From assembly GCA_021292105.1 (NCBI GenBank), contig CM037857.1, positions 40,772,916 through 40,836,915 of the forward strand: a stretch of DNA of 64,000 nucleotides. The letters run 5' to 3'. The position numbers and the translations under genes were made by a program. This DNA comes from Anadara kagoshimensis. Its lineage: Eukaryota > Mollusca > Bivalvia > Arcoida > Arcidae. Below the pieces are notes generated by a model, which ran no database searches, was not told the origin of the DNA, and saw nothing but the letters and a program-made list of their open reading frames with translations. Of the stretch, positions 20,979 through 32,130 are shown one piece after another. Within the stretch, counting starts at the first letter, position 1. Each line of letters begins with the position of its first letter.

Positions 20979-23302
20979 CTAAAATAAAATTAAAAACATG
21001 GACAGAAAATTTTGATCATGAGATTTAAATATCAGTTTAAAACATTCGTTTGTATAATAATAATAATAATAATAATAATACATGTCATGTACACTGTTGT
21101 AGTGTAATATTTTGTCTAGTCCTACTTAAATTACTGTACGTTTAGAACTGACCTTGTTTCTACATCCAATGTTAATGACGAGTTTAAACAAACTTTGTTT
21201 TACTATTGCTTTATTAGAAGTCAAGCAGTTGTTTAGCTTTTTTGCCATTGGCGAAAATTACGCTTGAGTGATTTACACTTTTAATCGTTTGCAAATTAAG
21301 ACATATAGAAAGCGATTAAACGTAAAACGAATTTAAATTTTTTAATAAAAATCACAAAAATGCATAGTAAAAATATCTTCAATTCTTTAAAAATAACGGT
21401 GTGATACGTGATAATTTAAACAAAAATTATGTTATTTATTCCATTTTGAAACCATTAAACGAATTCCTACGCTAATCTGTTCAATTGTTGACTTACTTTG
21501 TTCTCTGATGCTGAATCATTTCAGACATAGCAGGTTTAGCTGTACGACAGATAGCGTTACAAGTTGGCGCTGCACCTTTACCACCTGCACAATTCCTTCT
21601 TACAGCGAAAACATACGACGGCCTGTCGGTGACGGAGGTACACATAGACTGCGCCATCTCATCTAAATAATTCATTGCATAGTATGGTGCAGATCCATAT
21701 GCCATAGCGACACAGCTTATGATAGCTAAAATAAAGAAATAAAAAATATGGCCTTTTGGTAACTGTCAAAAATGATTTTTTAAACAAAGAGAGAGAGAGA
21801 GATAGATAGATAGAGAGAGAGAGAGACAAGGAGAAAGGGAAAGAGACATAGTCTGGATGTTCTCTGCGGTTGTGTTTGCGTAAATAAAAAATAAATGGTC
21901 ATGGATGTGTTCCGCCCACCCCCCCCCCCCCCAAAAAAAAAAAAAAGAAAAAAAGAATGGGGATGCGTTTTTTGTTTCTCCCTGCTTAGGTTGACGTATG
22001 TCAATACAATGTGTTTTGAATGCATTAGGATCTCGAATTTTAAGTATATAAAATGTATAAAAGTAGACATTTTTGCATTTTTTTCAATTTTTTTGATTTG
22101 CTTTCGTTGAAGCACAGAGATTATTGAGCAAATCTTTACATCCATAATTGTCATTTTTCAACCTATGTCAGGGAAACTAAAATGTGTTGATTTGCATAAC
22201 ACTTCACTAAGAAATCATGAAAAATGATATCCTGGATTTGTTAGAAAACAACCAACATTTGACTCTCATCTGAATTTCTTGTCACTTCGCTTTCGATAGC
22301 GGAAAAAGTTTTCCCATTTATCCTATATTCTCTGTGTTTTTTCAAAAACCCTCGTGATAAATTTCATTTTGAAACCTTCGAACAAAGTAATGCGCTTCCG
22401 AATCAAGATATCAGTTGATCAGTTCCTAAAATCTGGTTTTTTCCAAAAATATATTTTAAGTAGTGTATATTAGTATGTTTGTTTTTGATTAGATTTACAC
22501 AATTTATTTTAATAATAAAATCATAACGAAAAAAGCATTTATTTCTCGTTTAACAACAGGAGTTCCTCTCATTTAAGATTATATCTAAGAGTGTAAATGC
22601 ATGTATTTTACTAAAACCAGCTTAGGTTATACACGTTTATGATTAAGGTCAAAACTATAGTTACTCGACACAAAATGAGGATCGTATTAATATGCCAGTG
22701 ACTCCACATTATTTCACATGTGATGAAAACATTAATAGATAGTATAAATAATTTGGAAAGTCATGGAAACATAGATTTCTAGAAAAGACAAAATGGGATT
22801 TGAACCTATGTACTTTATTTTATAAGCGACTTCACCACGCATTTGCTAATCACAGAGTTATGTTGGAGGTGTTAAAGTTTAATCAATGGTTTTTTTTTCC
22901 GCAGTTTTTAAAATTTGACCTTTTTCTCATCGGATTACCACTTTTTCATTATATTGTGAAAATATGGTACTACTCGAGTACCATTTGTAATTTGTTTTAA
23001 AAGACGAGAAATTAATCATTATTATATTTTGGCATAAAATGACATCATAAAATGTTACACTTAGAACCTTGCAGAGGATCTGACATTATTATATGGATAA
23101 ATTCCGATGAAACGCTCATACCTTAATAGGACAGAAAATGATGATTTTTGAAGAGTCAATGCATAGAAAAATCGGATTTTATTACAAAAAGACATGTTGA
23201 AGTTAACAATCGAAACGCATTTGACAAAAACTAAAACCTTTACCATTTCTATGAGGTAAAAAGTATCAGGCACTTACCTACGAAACTCAATATGGAAGTC
23301 AT
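20798..23302 (-). CDS. Secreted cysteine-rich protein, copy B (intact, three exons, 144 aa)
   Basis: Minus-strand gene with exons 23278-23302, 21497-21725 and 20798-20978 (25+229+181 nt = 145 codons). Introns have GTAAGT donors and AG acceptors, phases 1 and 2. The product starts MTSILSFVAIISCVAMAYG, a good signal peptide, so it is probably secreted. The mature part (about 125 aa) has ten cysteines: SMC, RNC, PTCNAIC, FDC, GGC, DHC and a CCC triplet near the C-terminus, so up to five disulphides. Basic residues are frequent (VRR, QRTK, GKK). The spacing recalls secreted defence or matrix peptides of molluscs, but I do not recognise the family and assign no function. Paralogue copy A lies about 5 kb away in the same orientation. 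Strong conservation between copies in exons against diverged introns indicates selection on the protein. Confidence 0.88.
21055..21080. repeat. (AAT)n microsatellite in intron 2 of copy B
   Basis: About eight AAT/TAA units. Confidence 0.9.
21497..21725 (-). CDS. Copy B exon 2
   Basis: Acceptor CTTTATTTTAG before 21725; donor GTAAGT at 21496-21491. It supplies the rest of the signal peptide, the MAYGSAPYYAMNYLDEM segment, and four mature cysteines including CNAIC. Confidence 0.87.
21787..21831. repeat. (GA)n/(GATA)n microsatellite in intron 1 of copy B
   Basis: GA repeats interrupted by GATAGATAGATA, followed by a C11 and A-rich run at about 21919-21945. Copy A intron 1 also has a (GA)n near the equivalent position (8714-8751), so the microsatellite was probably in the ancestral intron. 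Confidence 0.85.
23278..23302 (-). CDS. Copy B exon 1
   Basis: ATG at 23302-23300, eight codons plus one base (MTSILSFV, G), then GTAAGTG. A short first exon encoding half of the signal peptide is common for secreted peptides. Confidence 0.82.
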
Positions 23303-23363
23303 CTTTTAAAATAACTTTACCTTTAAACTGAATTATCTTTGCTTTTATTGCTTTTACTCTCTG

Positions 23364-23373
23364 TATTTATATA
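23364..23373 (-). promoter_or_regulatory. TATA box of copy B
   Basis: TATATAAATA on the minus strand, followed by ACAGAGAGTAAAAGC. About 62 bp upstream of the ATG. Confidence 0.65.
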
Positions 23374-23399
23374 AAACAAACAACCCATTTTATCCAATG

Positions 23400-23865
23400 G
23401 AATTGTCTTTTTAGGCTTTCCATGAATATAACGATATAAATTTAGCATAATGTTTGTGGTTTGTGGTTTTTATTTTATTTTTTATCAACTTTATAACTTG
23501 ATGTTACGAAAGCTTATTAAGGTCATATATAACGCGAAATAAAGGCGTAATACAAACACATTGATTATAGTTTGAATTCTTTTAGACATTCTAAAGCAAC
23601 TGCAAGTGAATAACTCCTTGATCTATTCATGGACAGAAATGTCATTTAATCATTTTTAAATGTTGGCGATTACCAATTGGGCAGGAACTAAGTGTGTATT
23701 GCCAATGTTTACTAAACCGTCTTCAGTACTCAAGGATCCAGAAATGAAGGCAATTCTAACAGACTAATGTTACCAAAGACGAAGTTCTTTCCAACCATGG
23801 GGGAGTTCTCGGTATCAATCTTAAAGAGGAATATCTTGACAAATTTTGACAATCGCCAAAGATGG
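23400..23865. other. Upstream region of copy B, unassigned
   Basis: No clear regulatory motif beyond the TATA box. The last 150 bp may be the decayed 5' part of the RT element that follows. Confidence 0.35.
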
Positions 23866-23869
23866 TCTT

Positions 23870-24741
23870 CAGACCTATTCAGAAAAAGTATATTCTACAT
23901 CTGGAATCAACCAAATGCTTGAACATCTTGCTTCTAATACTTTAACTAATGTAAAAAATAAAAAAAAAATTGATTTACCACCATCCTTCATTCTAAATTG
24001 AAAGAACGTCTTAAAGAAATTATTCACTTGTCTTTTTTTTTTACAAAAACGGAAAGCCAATATACAAATATCTGGTGCTGAATATGGATTCTGGTTATTT
24101 TGTCAAGCACCATACGGATTCCAAACAAAAATATACTGAAGATACCATCAACAAAATGTTGGAGTTTTTGATAGATAACATATTTGTTGTGTTTGGTAAT
24201 ATGGTTTCTTTTAGCAAACAATCGGTATACCAATGGGTACAAACTGTGCAACATTGGTTGCTGATTTGTTTCTTTATTCTTATGAAGCACAATTTATGCA
24301 GAACCTTGTTAAATCTGGAGAGAAGACTGTCGCCAAATCATTCAATGAACATACAGATATATAGATGACGTTCTGTCTCTTAACAATCCTAAATTTGGAG
24401 ACTTTGTAAATGTCATCTATCCTAGTGAGCTTGAAATAAAAGACACGAATGATTCCTCAAGTTCTGCTTCATATTTAGACTTATACCTGAATTATGACGC
24501 ACACGAAAGGCTACATTTGAAACTTTATGACAAACGTGATGATTTCAATTTTTCTATTGTCAACTTTCCTTTTTTATGCAGCAATATACCTGCTTCTCCT
24601 GCTTATGATGTATTTGTTTTCCAATTAATATGCTATGGTAGAGCTTGTTCCCACTACGGGGACTTTGTACAACGAAGTAGGCTGCTTGCAAATAAATTGA
24701 TTGACTCAGGGATATTGCAAGCCTAGGCTTATCAAGGCCCT
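23870..24741 (+). pseudogene. Reverse-transcriptase element, RT domain (frameshifted; 5' half of split copy)
   Basis: Plus-strand RT fossil and the longest copy in the window of the family that supplies the many truncated tails. Motifs in order: EFLIDNIFVVFG near 24140, GIPMGTNCA near 24227 (in another frame), ADLFLYSYEA near 24263, catalytic YIDD in YRYIDDVLSLNNPKFGD near 24355, PSELEIKDT near 24425, YLDLYLNYDAH near 24475, and YGRACSHYGDF near 24640. At least two frameshifts and several stops separate these blocks, so it is dead. The ORF is broken at 24741 by the 24742-31538 element and resumes at 31539 (ALKKFYDRH). The RT resembles Penelope-like elements in motif style; no GIY-YIG domain follows, so the class is inference. 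Confidence 0.8.
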
Positions 24742-25255
24742 TGTGGGACCCCTATATGTAGTAACTACCACAAATGTAGTAACTGTCACAAATGTAGTAA
24801 AATAGTGTCACATATGTAGTAACGAACCACAAATGTAGTAAATGTTGGTCACAAATGTAGCAAAATTTTACCACAAATGGAGCAACAAAATTTTTACCAC
24901 AAATGTAACAACTTAATGTTACTACAAATGTAGTAAATTTAAAAAATGATAAAATATATATATTTTTTCAATATGGGTAATATTTTGGCTAGTGTTAATT
25001 AATGACAAGCACTTTCAGATTTTTCAGTTCTAAGCTACTCATAACGATGTGGAATGTTACTGTTCATGTTCATGTGATCAGTCATTTTCAGCTCTGACAA
25101 GGCTACTACAAGAAAGTCTCGAGATGATTTTCACGTCCCCAGTACATTTATCAGTCGCCGCTTCGAAGAGATCTTTTTTTTGTCACACTCCCATATTTGA
25201 TGGGTTGAGTTTCATTTATTGGTTATGGTTTGTTTATTATTCCACTTTCAGGAAG

Positions 25256-25495
25256 GTTATTTCCGTGTGTGGAAGATCGTGGGTTCGCAACCCGGGCAGG
25301 GTCTGACCAAGATTTAAAAATGGTATTTTAAAATGAAACCCATTAGAGTAATTTGAAAAAGACCCTAAAACCAGGGGTGGCGCGTTAAAGAACACTAGCG
25401 CATTCCATTGCACTCCATGGGTCAAACTTTCTGTCACTTCGCATATAACTGATGAAGTCTTGATATAAGTGGAACATTCATGTTAACGTTCTAAG
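25256..25495 (+). mobile_element. Degraded SINE, plus orientation
   Basis: The tRNA head is mostly lost. The B-box region GATCGTGGGTTCGCAACCC and GGGTCTGACCAAGA start the match. CGCGTTAAAGAACACTAG and TTGATATAAGTGGAACATTCATG follow in the same order as in the intact SINE at 3610-3273. Confidence 0.7.
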
Positions 25496-25502
25496 TAACA
25501 AC

Positions 25503-27890
25503 ATGTTACTTAGAAAATTTAGGCAGACTAGATCAGATGTTGATCTCGCTGCATTTAAACTATCTCGCAATCAATACAAAGTTATATGTAATGAAAAACG
25601 AAAACTATACACAGACAATATGGTCTTCAAATTGGGTAAAAGTATGAATGACTCAAAAGAATTTTGGTCGTTATTAAAGTCTGTCTCAGGTGGCCAGCTT
25701 GCGCGAACAAACCCAATTGATATAAATGATTGGGTTTCTTATTTTAGTGACGTCTTAAATAGACCGACTACCGATGCTACTTCTCAGTGTCCTAGTGACA
25801 CTTGTAATGATATACCATCAGAGCCTCTATCAGATGAACAGCACAGGAAGTGATAGAGGCCGTAAATACTCTCAAACGTGGTAAATCGGCAGGTCCAGAT
25901 AAAATTATTCCCGAATTTTTCATATACGGTTTAGATTCGTTTTTAAGTATTATGTCAAATTGTTTAATAATTTTTAGCAGTGGCATGTTTCCAGATTGCT
26001 GGACTAAAGCAATAATTATACCTTTACACAAAAAAAGATCCCTGTCTGACCCTCAAATTATAGAGGGATATCCCTAAATAATATTTTTTGTAAATTTTTT
26101 ACAACAATTGTACATAGAAGATTGAGTTTTTGGGTTGACATTTACAATACAATAACTGAAAGCCAAGCTTGTTTTAGCATGGTTATTCTACCCTAGATAA
26201 CATTTTTATTTTACAAACTGTTACACAAAAATATTTATGTGAGAAAAAGGGTAAATTATATGCTGTCTTTGTAGACTTTAAGCGGGCGTTCGATACTGTT
26301 GATAGGAACAATATGTTTCAAGTATTAAGGCATAGAGTGTGGGGGGTAACCTATACAGGGTAATTCAAAATATGTATAAAAATGTTAGTTGTTGTATTAG
26401 AAGCGGGTCTTTGTATTCAGAATGTTTCAATGTATCTCTAGGTTTGAAACAAGGTTGTGTTTTAAGTCCAATTTTATTTTCGATGTATATAAATGAGTTA
26501 TATGAAATGATGCAAAACATGGAAATAGGGGTATACAGATGATCCCTGATTAACAGAAATATTTATGTTGCGTTGCAGATGCTATCGTAATGTTTTCAGA
26601 AACTGTTAGTGGTTTACAGATTCAATTAGATACTCTTAAAATGTATTGTAATGAGTATAAGTTAGATGTTAATCTCCAGAAAACGGAAATTGTTGTTTTT
26701 AAAAAGGGTGGAAAATTGTCTAAACATGGGAACTGGTGTTATAATGGAATGATGTTAAACACAGTAAATTGTTACACTTACTTGGGTATGGATTTTTCAA
26801 GGCAGTTATCATCATATGAAATGGTTGCACCATTAGCTAAAAGGGTAAAAAAACTGTATCTATTTTATTAAGGTCACTATATAAATTAGGGAATCTGCCT
26901 TCAAATGTATTTTTTAGAATTTTTGACACAAAGATATATCCAATATTAATGTATGGGTCAGAGATATGGGATTTTCAAAAATATGATGTGCTAGAACATA
27001 TACAGTATTATACATGTAAACGGTTTTTAACAGTTAATTTAAATGTTAGTAATATTGCTGTTCTCTCTGAATGTGGGAGATTACCTTTATATATATTTAC
27101 TGCCAAACGTGTACTTACTTTTTGGTTTAAAATTTTAAGTTTAAGTAATAAGAGGTATGTTAAGAAAGCTTATAACATGTTATACTTTTTTGATAGTAAT
27201 GGAAGAGAAAATTGGGTTACAAAAATTAGAATTTTGTTGTGTACCACTGGTTTTGGGGAGGTTTGCATGTATCAGGGGGTTAATAACATAAATTTATTTT
27301 TAACAGTATTTGTGGAAAGAATGAAATACATATATCTACAACAATGGTACAGCGATATAAGTAGTAAACCAAAGTTAAGAACATACAAGGACTTTAAAAC
27401 TATTTTAGAACTAGAAGTTTATATTGATGTAATCCAAATAAGTAAATTTAGGCACGCACTGGCACTTTTTAGGGTAGGTTCTTCTAATTTGGCAATTGAA
27501 AAGGGTAGGCATATTGGTATAAAAAGGGAGGATAGGTTATGCAGATTTTGTAATTTAAAATGTATGGAAGACGAGTACCATTTTGTACTTATTTGCAATG
27601 CCTACAATAATATACGACATAAATACATTTCTTTAAAATATTTAAAAACCCTACATATCAAAAATTTATTATTCTTATGTCGTCAAAAAATATTACTGTT
27701 GTAAGAAATTTAAGTATGTATATATATTATGCATTAAGAAAAAGGTCTATGTAAAATATATTTAGTTAGTTTGAAAATATTACGTATTATTCACATTTTG
27801 TCATTTATATACCGCCATTGATTGTAACTTATTGTGATATGGGCCTGAGGCCTTTAGTCAATAAACATATATTTATTTATCATTCAATTA
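25503..27890 (+). pseudogene. Non-LTR retrotransposon (LINE), RT to 3' end, inactive
   Basis: Frames in order: 25503-25853 pre-RT region; 25850-26077 with KSAGPDKIIPEFF and WTKAIIIPLHKK (RT fingers); 26339-26542 with LGLKQGCVLSPILFSMYINEL (palm); 26590-26871 with the thumb segment YCNEYKLDVNLQKTEIVVF and YTYLGMDFS; 26949-27704 with MYGSEIWDFQ and a C-terminal CRFCNLKCMEDEYHFVLICN (CCHC-like). The catalytic YADD box reads VADA at 26572-26583, so the second catalytic aspartate is lost. Several frameshifts separate the blocks. The 3' end has GGGCCTGAGGCCTTTAGTCA then AATAAACATATATTTATTTAT. No endonuclease domain is present, so it is 5'-truncated. It lies within the left arm of the palindromic element. 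Confidence 0.9.
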
Positions 27891-28465
27891 ACGGATCGAT
27901 ACTCTTGCAAATTAGACATGACGTCCGATCGACAATGACACTTGTATATTTATCAAAAGTCTTAAAAACGTGTAACCTTTGTATAAATCAAAATAGACCG
28001 TTTGTAGTGCTTTAATTGATACAGAGTGATCAGATGACTTCGTGTGCGTGTGTTAGGGGTTAGATGCGTACATAACTAGACAATAACAAAATAAAAAAAA
28101 TCTGATAATGGCTAAACTATGAGAACCATCACTTAAAACTTTGAAAACGCCAAATTGCTAATTATGTTGGTTTTTTTTTGGCGGGGGGGGGGGGGGTGCA
28201 TTGTTCATCTAGTTGGTCAAATTGCAATATTCAACAGGCAACTGGACACCCATAGCAATGCAAATCAAAAATAATAGGCTAAGAATTTAGTAACAAAATA
28301 AAACAATCTGGAATCGTTTTGAACACTTCCGTTTAATTTAAACCGCAGACAAAAGAGAAAACCTTAAACAAGTACCACACTATGATCTGTCTCTAGCGGA
28401 TTGGGTACGGAACTAGCCTGTGAGAAGTGCACTTAAACACTAAGCAGAGTACAAGAGTTGAGAGT
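27891..28465. other. Junction and left arm of palindromic element
   Basis: From about 28090 the sequence is inverse to about 30915 down to 30590 (GATAATGGC, ACACCCATAGC, AGGCTAAGAATTTAG, ACACTATGATCTGTCTCTAG). A G14 tract at 28184-28197 matches a C-run at 30865-30875 in the other arm. 27891-28085 has no assignment. Confidence 0.7.
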
Positions 28466-28517
28466 TGAGTAATAGTGTTTAACGTCCCAGTCAAGAATAT
28501 TTCACTTATATCGAGAG
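28466..28517 (-). mobile_element. SINE 3' fragment
   Basis: TTGAGTAATAGTGTTTAACGTCCCAG ... ATTTCACTTATATCGAGA (read on plus) equals the 3' end of the minus-strand SINE at 3273. Absent from the right arm, hence a later insertion. Confidence 0.75.
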
Positions 28518-29284
28518 AATAAAAATCAGCAAATATTACAAAAACCTTTGTGAGGTTGGTCATACATATTCCAAATCAAGTGTAGTCATTATCGTAAAAA
28601 CGTGAATTTCAGCGAAGCAAAATGAAACGTGTACTTGATCTGTAACACATTGTGGTAGACCTACATGCCAAATCAGTTCAATATGTGCAAGATTTTACGA
28701 AACAAAAACTGCAGAAAATTGTTATTTCAATCAAATTATCAAAGACAATTGCAAAGGATCGGATTCGTAGCAAAACAAAACGTTAACTTGATCTGCAACT
28801 CATTGTGGTTGACTCGCATTCAAAAACCCAGCCTAGTATCTGAAAGTGTTTAAGAAACAAAGCGGAAAACTTATAATTGACTGATGGGCGGACGGAGGGA
28901 CCGACCAATAGCATTATACTTCTTACATCTTAAGTTTCGTGGAGAATAATAATAAATACATGTACCCTACTAAAATCTACCAAAATACAGAAAACCCAGA
29001 AACTTAAATTTAAAAACTGAACTTTATATGTACTTCACAAACCGAGGCATAATGAAAATAAGAGGTCAATTGGCATTATCGCTCATCGCATAATACATAA
29101 CATACATACAGGGGTAACACCCTTATAAGGATTTTCAGATACTAGTAGTTATTTATTACATTTATATTTGAATTACTTGTTAATCATTTTGTAATGTGCC
29201 GATTTATGTGACACTAATAGTTTTCAAGTAAAAAAAATACCAGCAAAATTAACAATTTATACATATATTTTTCTTTGGTATTTT

Positions 29285-29400
29285 GGTATTTAATAAAGTC
29301 ACTTATATCGGAATCAGAGCCACTTCTATCAGGTTAAAAGTCACTTCTAACGCGTTTAAAGTCACTTCTATCCGAACAACAGTCGCTTCTATCGGGTTAG
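29285..29400. repeat. GAAGTGACTTTAAC-type minisatellite, left of centre
   Basis: About five 25-30 bp degenerate units (AAAGTCACTTCTATCGG). Mirror of the array at 29632-29870. Confidence 0.8.
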
Positions 29401-29631
29401 AACGTACCTTAAATGTTGGTTTCTAACGTTCAGATTTCAAAATTTTCGTTACTACATATAGCGTTTTTCATTTACTACATTTGCGGTAACAAAAATTGTT
29501 ACTACATTTGTGGTAGCGGTCGTTCCTTCATTTGTGGTTCGTTACTACATATGTGACACAATTTTATTACATTTGTGACCGTTACTACATCTGTGGTAGT
29601 TACTACATATAGGGGTCCCACATACCCTCTA

Positions 29632-29870
29632 ACCCGATAGAAGCGACTGTTATTCCGATAGAAGTGACTTTAAACGTATTAGAAGTGACTTTTAACCCGA
29701 TACAAGGGAATTCTATCCCATAGAAGTGGCTCTTATTCCAATAGAAGTTACTTTGAACACTATACAAGTGACTTTCAATGCGTTATAAATGACATTTAAC
29801 CTGATAGAAGGTCTGAATTTTATCCTGATGGAAGTGGCTCTGAATCTGATATAAGCGACTTTATAAATAC
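29632..29870. repeat. GATAGAAGTGACTTT minisatellite, right of centre
   Basis: About nine degenerate 25-30 bp units (CCGATAGAAGTGACTTTAAA). Longer than the mirror array on the left, so the two arms have gained or lost units independently. Confidence 0.85.
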
Positions 29871-30422
29871 CAAACTTTCAAACAAAAATATGTGTATACA
29901 TGTATATTGCTAATTTCGCTGTCATCTACTAGTAATCCAGATATAAATGTAATAAATAACTACTAATATATGATAATCTTTGTAGGGGTGTTACCCCTAG
30001 CACTCTACGTATATGCTGTATTATGCGATGAGCGATGATGCCGATCGGCCTCTAATTTTCATTATACTTAGGTTTCTAAAGTACATGTAAAATTCAGTTT
30101 TTAAATTTAAGTTTTGATGGGTACTCTGTATGTTGGCAGATTTAAGTAGAGTATTTATTATTATACTCCACGAATCTCAAGTTGTAGAAAGGATAATGCT
30201 GTTGGTCCGTCCCTCCGTCCGCTCATTAGTCGTTGTGTTTTCCGCATTGTTTCCTAAACACTTGCAGATACTAGGGTGAGTTTTTGAATGCGAGTCAACC
30301 ACAATGAGTTACAGATCAAGTTCATGTTACATTTTTCTCCGCTGAAATTTACTTTTTTACAGTAATGACTGCACTTGATTTGGTCCAATATGTAGGATAT
30401 AGTTTTTTTTAATATTTGCTGA

Positions 30423-30426
<4 letters not shown>

Positions 30427-30474
<48 letters not shown>
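30427..30474. repeat. (CT)n(GT)n microsatellite
   Basis: CT run followed by TGTGTGTG, in the right arm only; the left arm has no counterpart near 28520. Confidence 0.95.
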
Positions 30475-31538
30475 TGCATTTACAATACTTCATAAATATC
30501 GTTATTAAAGTATATGAACTGCATTCTATTCGACATACTGTAAAATATAACGCCTGTAATCATATATATATATATCTTGTACCCTGTTTAGTGTTTAAGT
30601 AAGTGCACTTTTCACAGGTTAGGTGTGTACCAAATCCGCTAGAGACAGATCATAGTGTGGTTACTTCTTTAAGTTTTCTCTTTTGTCTGTGGTTCATTAA
30701 ACGGAAGTGTTTAAAACGATTCAAGATTGTTTAATTTTGTTTCTAAATTCTTAGCCTTTATTTTTTAACTTGCATCGCTATGGGTGTTCAGTTGACTATT
30801 GCGAAATGCACCTATATGTACCTATTGTAGATTGCAATTTAACAGAGAAGATAAACAATCCAACCCCCCCCCCCCAAAAAAAAAAGGGATGATAAGCAAT
30901 TTGCCGTTAGCCATTATCATAATCTTTTATTTCGCAAACCCGATCAGCCACACACCAAAATTACCTTTCGCGACGGAAAGTCGAATAATAAACAACCCAT
31001 AACAAATAAATAGAACTCAACCCATCAAAGATCTTCGAAGCAGCTTCGATGTTCTGGGGACGGGAACTTCATTTCCGGATTCCCTTGTAGTAGCCTTGTC
31101 ATAGCTGAAAATGACTATGACTTCACATGAACATGAACCGTGACATTCCACATCGTTATGGGTAGCTTAGAACTGAAAAATCTACTTGCATTTGACTCTG
31201 CCTGAACTTGGTTGAAACCGAGGCATAGTATGGGTTGGGGGTTTCATTCCTAAAATTACCCTACAAACATTCCTTAAATTACCTGACAGAGAAACCACAG
31301 CGCTTGTCATTAAATAACATTGGCCAAGATATTACCCATTTTGAAAAATATGTATATATATTCTTCATTATTTTTTCAATTTTACTACATTTGTGGTAAA
31401 ATTGAGTTGTTACATTTGTGGTAAAATTTTGTTGCTACATTTATGGTAAAATTTTGCTACATTTGTGACCAACATTTATTACATTTGTGACATACCTTAC
31501 TACATTTGTAGTTCGTTACTACATATAGGGGTCCCACA

Positions 31539-31835
31539 GCCCTCAAAAAGTTTTATGACCGTCATCCAAGTATTGTTGATAAGTTTGATGTCTCTGTATC
31601 CAGGATTGCCCTGGATATGTTTGACGTCTCATAGTTCCATGTTCCTTTCACACAATTTTGATTACTCACGTGGCGGGTGTAGATAGCTAAACAGGAGGTG
31701 CTGACCCTTCCGGAGCACCCGGCCTCACTTCCCTGGTGGAAGTTCATGTGTCTAACCTAACTTGTCAATTCCAAAGTTTTTACTTTGCTTCTGGTTTGTG
31801 ATTCGGATATATTTTAGTTTGTTTTTGACGTAAAT
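31539..31835 (+). pseudogene. Reverse-transcriptase element, C-terminus and 3' UTR (3' half of split copy)
   Basis: Continues the RT frame from 24741: ALKKFYDRHPSIVDKF, then DVSVSRIALDMFDVS and TAG near 31630. The standard 3' UTR follows (CACGTGGCGGGTGTAG, AAACAGGAGGTGCTGACCC, GAGCACCCGGCCTCACTTCC, TTTGCTTCTGG, TTTGTTTTTGAC). The tail is open and has the best-preserved C-terminal codons in the window. Confidence 0.85.
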
Positions 31836-31930
31836 GGCAAAACAACGAGAATATAGAACGAAATATCCCGATGAATAGGCTAAATATCGAGATGCCCAAA
31901 TTCTCATTAAAAATATTTAGGGAATATTTA

Positions 31931-32130
31931 AACGACTTAATTATCTCGTTTAATCGACTGAGTATTTCGTTTAAATGACATAATTATCTCGTTTTAACGT
32001 TTAAAGAGGACTTTCGTTTAAACTACTTAACTATCTCGCTTAAACGACTTAGTATCTCGTTTAAACGACTTAATCATCTCGTTTAAACGACTTAGTATCT
32101 TGTTTAAACGACTTGTTTTCTCGTTTAAAT
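31931..32130. repeat. 21-bp minisatellite built on CGTTTAAACG
   Basis: About nine units of ATCTCGTTTAAACGACTTAGT with variants. The unit core CGTTTAAACG is palindromic, so single strands could fold between any two units. Confidence 0.9.

Larger units (their letters stand above)
24742..31538. mobile_element. 6.8-kb palindromic element with TGTGGGACC ends and GCCCT duplication
   Basis: The left end TGTGGGACCCCTATATGTAG (24742) and right end CTACATATAGGGGTCCCACA (to 31538) are inverse. GCCCT (24737-24741, 31539-31543) flanks both, and removing the element rejoins the RT frame. Subterminal zones are built of ACAAATGTAGTAA motifs. The two arms are inverse over almost their whole length: left 24742-about 29399 (interrupted by a SINE+LINE insertion at about 25256-28085) and right about 29632-31538, about 1.9 kb of shared sequence with moderate divergence. 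At the centre (29440-29622) is a third terminus ending GGGGTCCCACA. The whole is therefore one complete element (24742-29622) plus an inverted, end-truncated second copy. No transposase found. Confidence 0.85.

Noticed and set aside
21780-22154. 124-codon minus frame ending in LSLYLSISLSLF
   Set aside because: Spans GA/GATA microsatellite and poly-C/poly-A runs in intron 1 of copy B.
25503-27704. Intact LINE able to move
   Set aside because: Catalytic YADD reads VADA, several frameshifts, no endonuclease domain.
28144-28200. G-run as a possible G-quadruplex or origin
   Set aside because: A single homopolymer tract with a matching decayed C-run in the other arm; no four separated G-tracts.
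24742-31538. Polinton/Maverick
   Set aside because: Long inverted arms and a 5-6 bp duplication fit superficially, but there is no DNA polymerase, integrase, ATPase or capsid gene, and the only ORFs belong to an inserted LINE.
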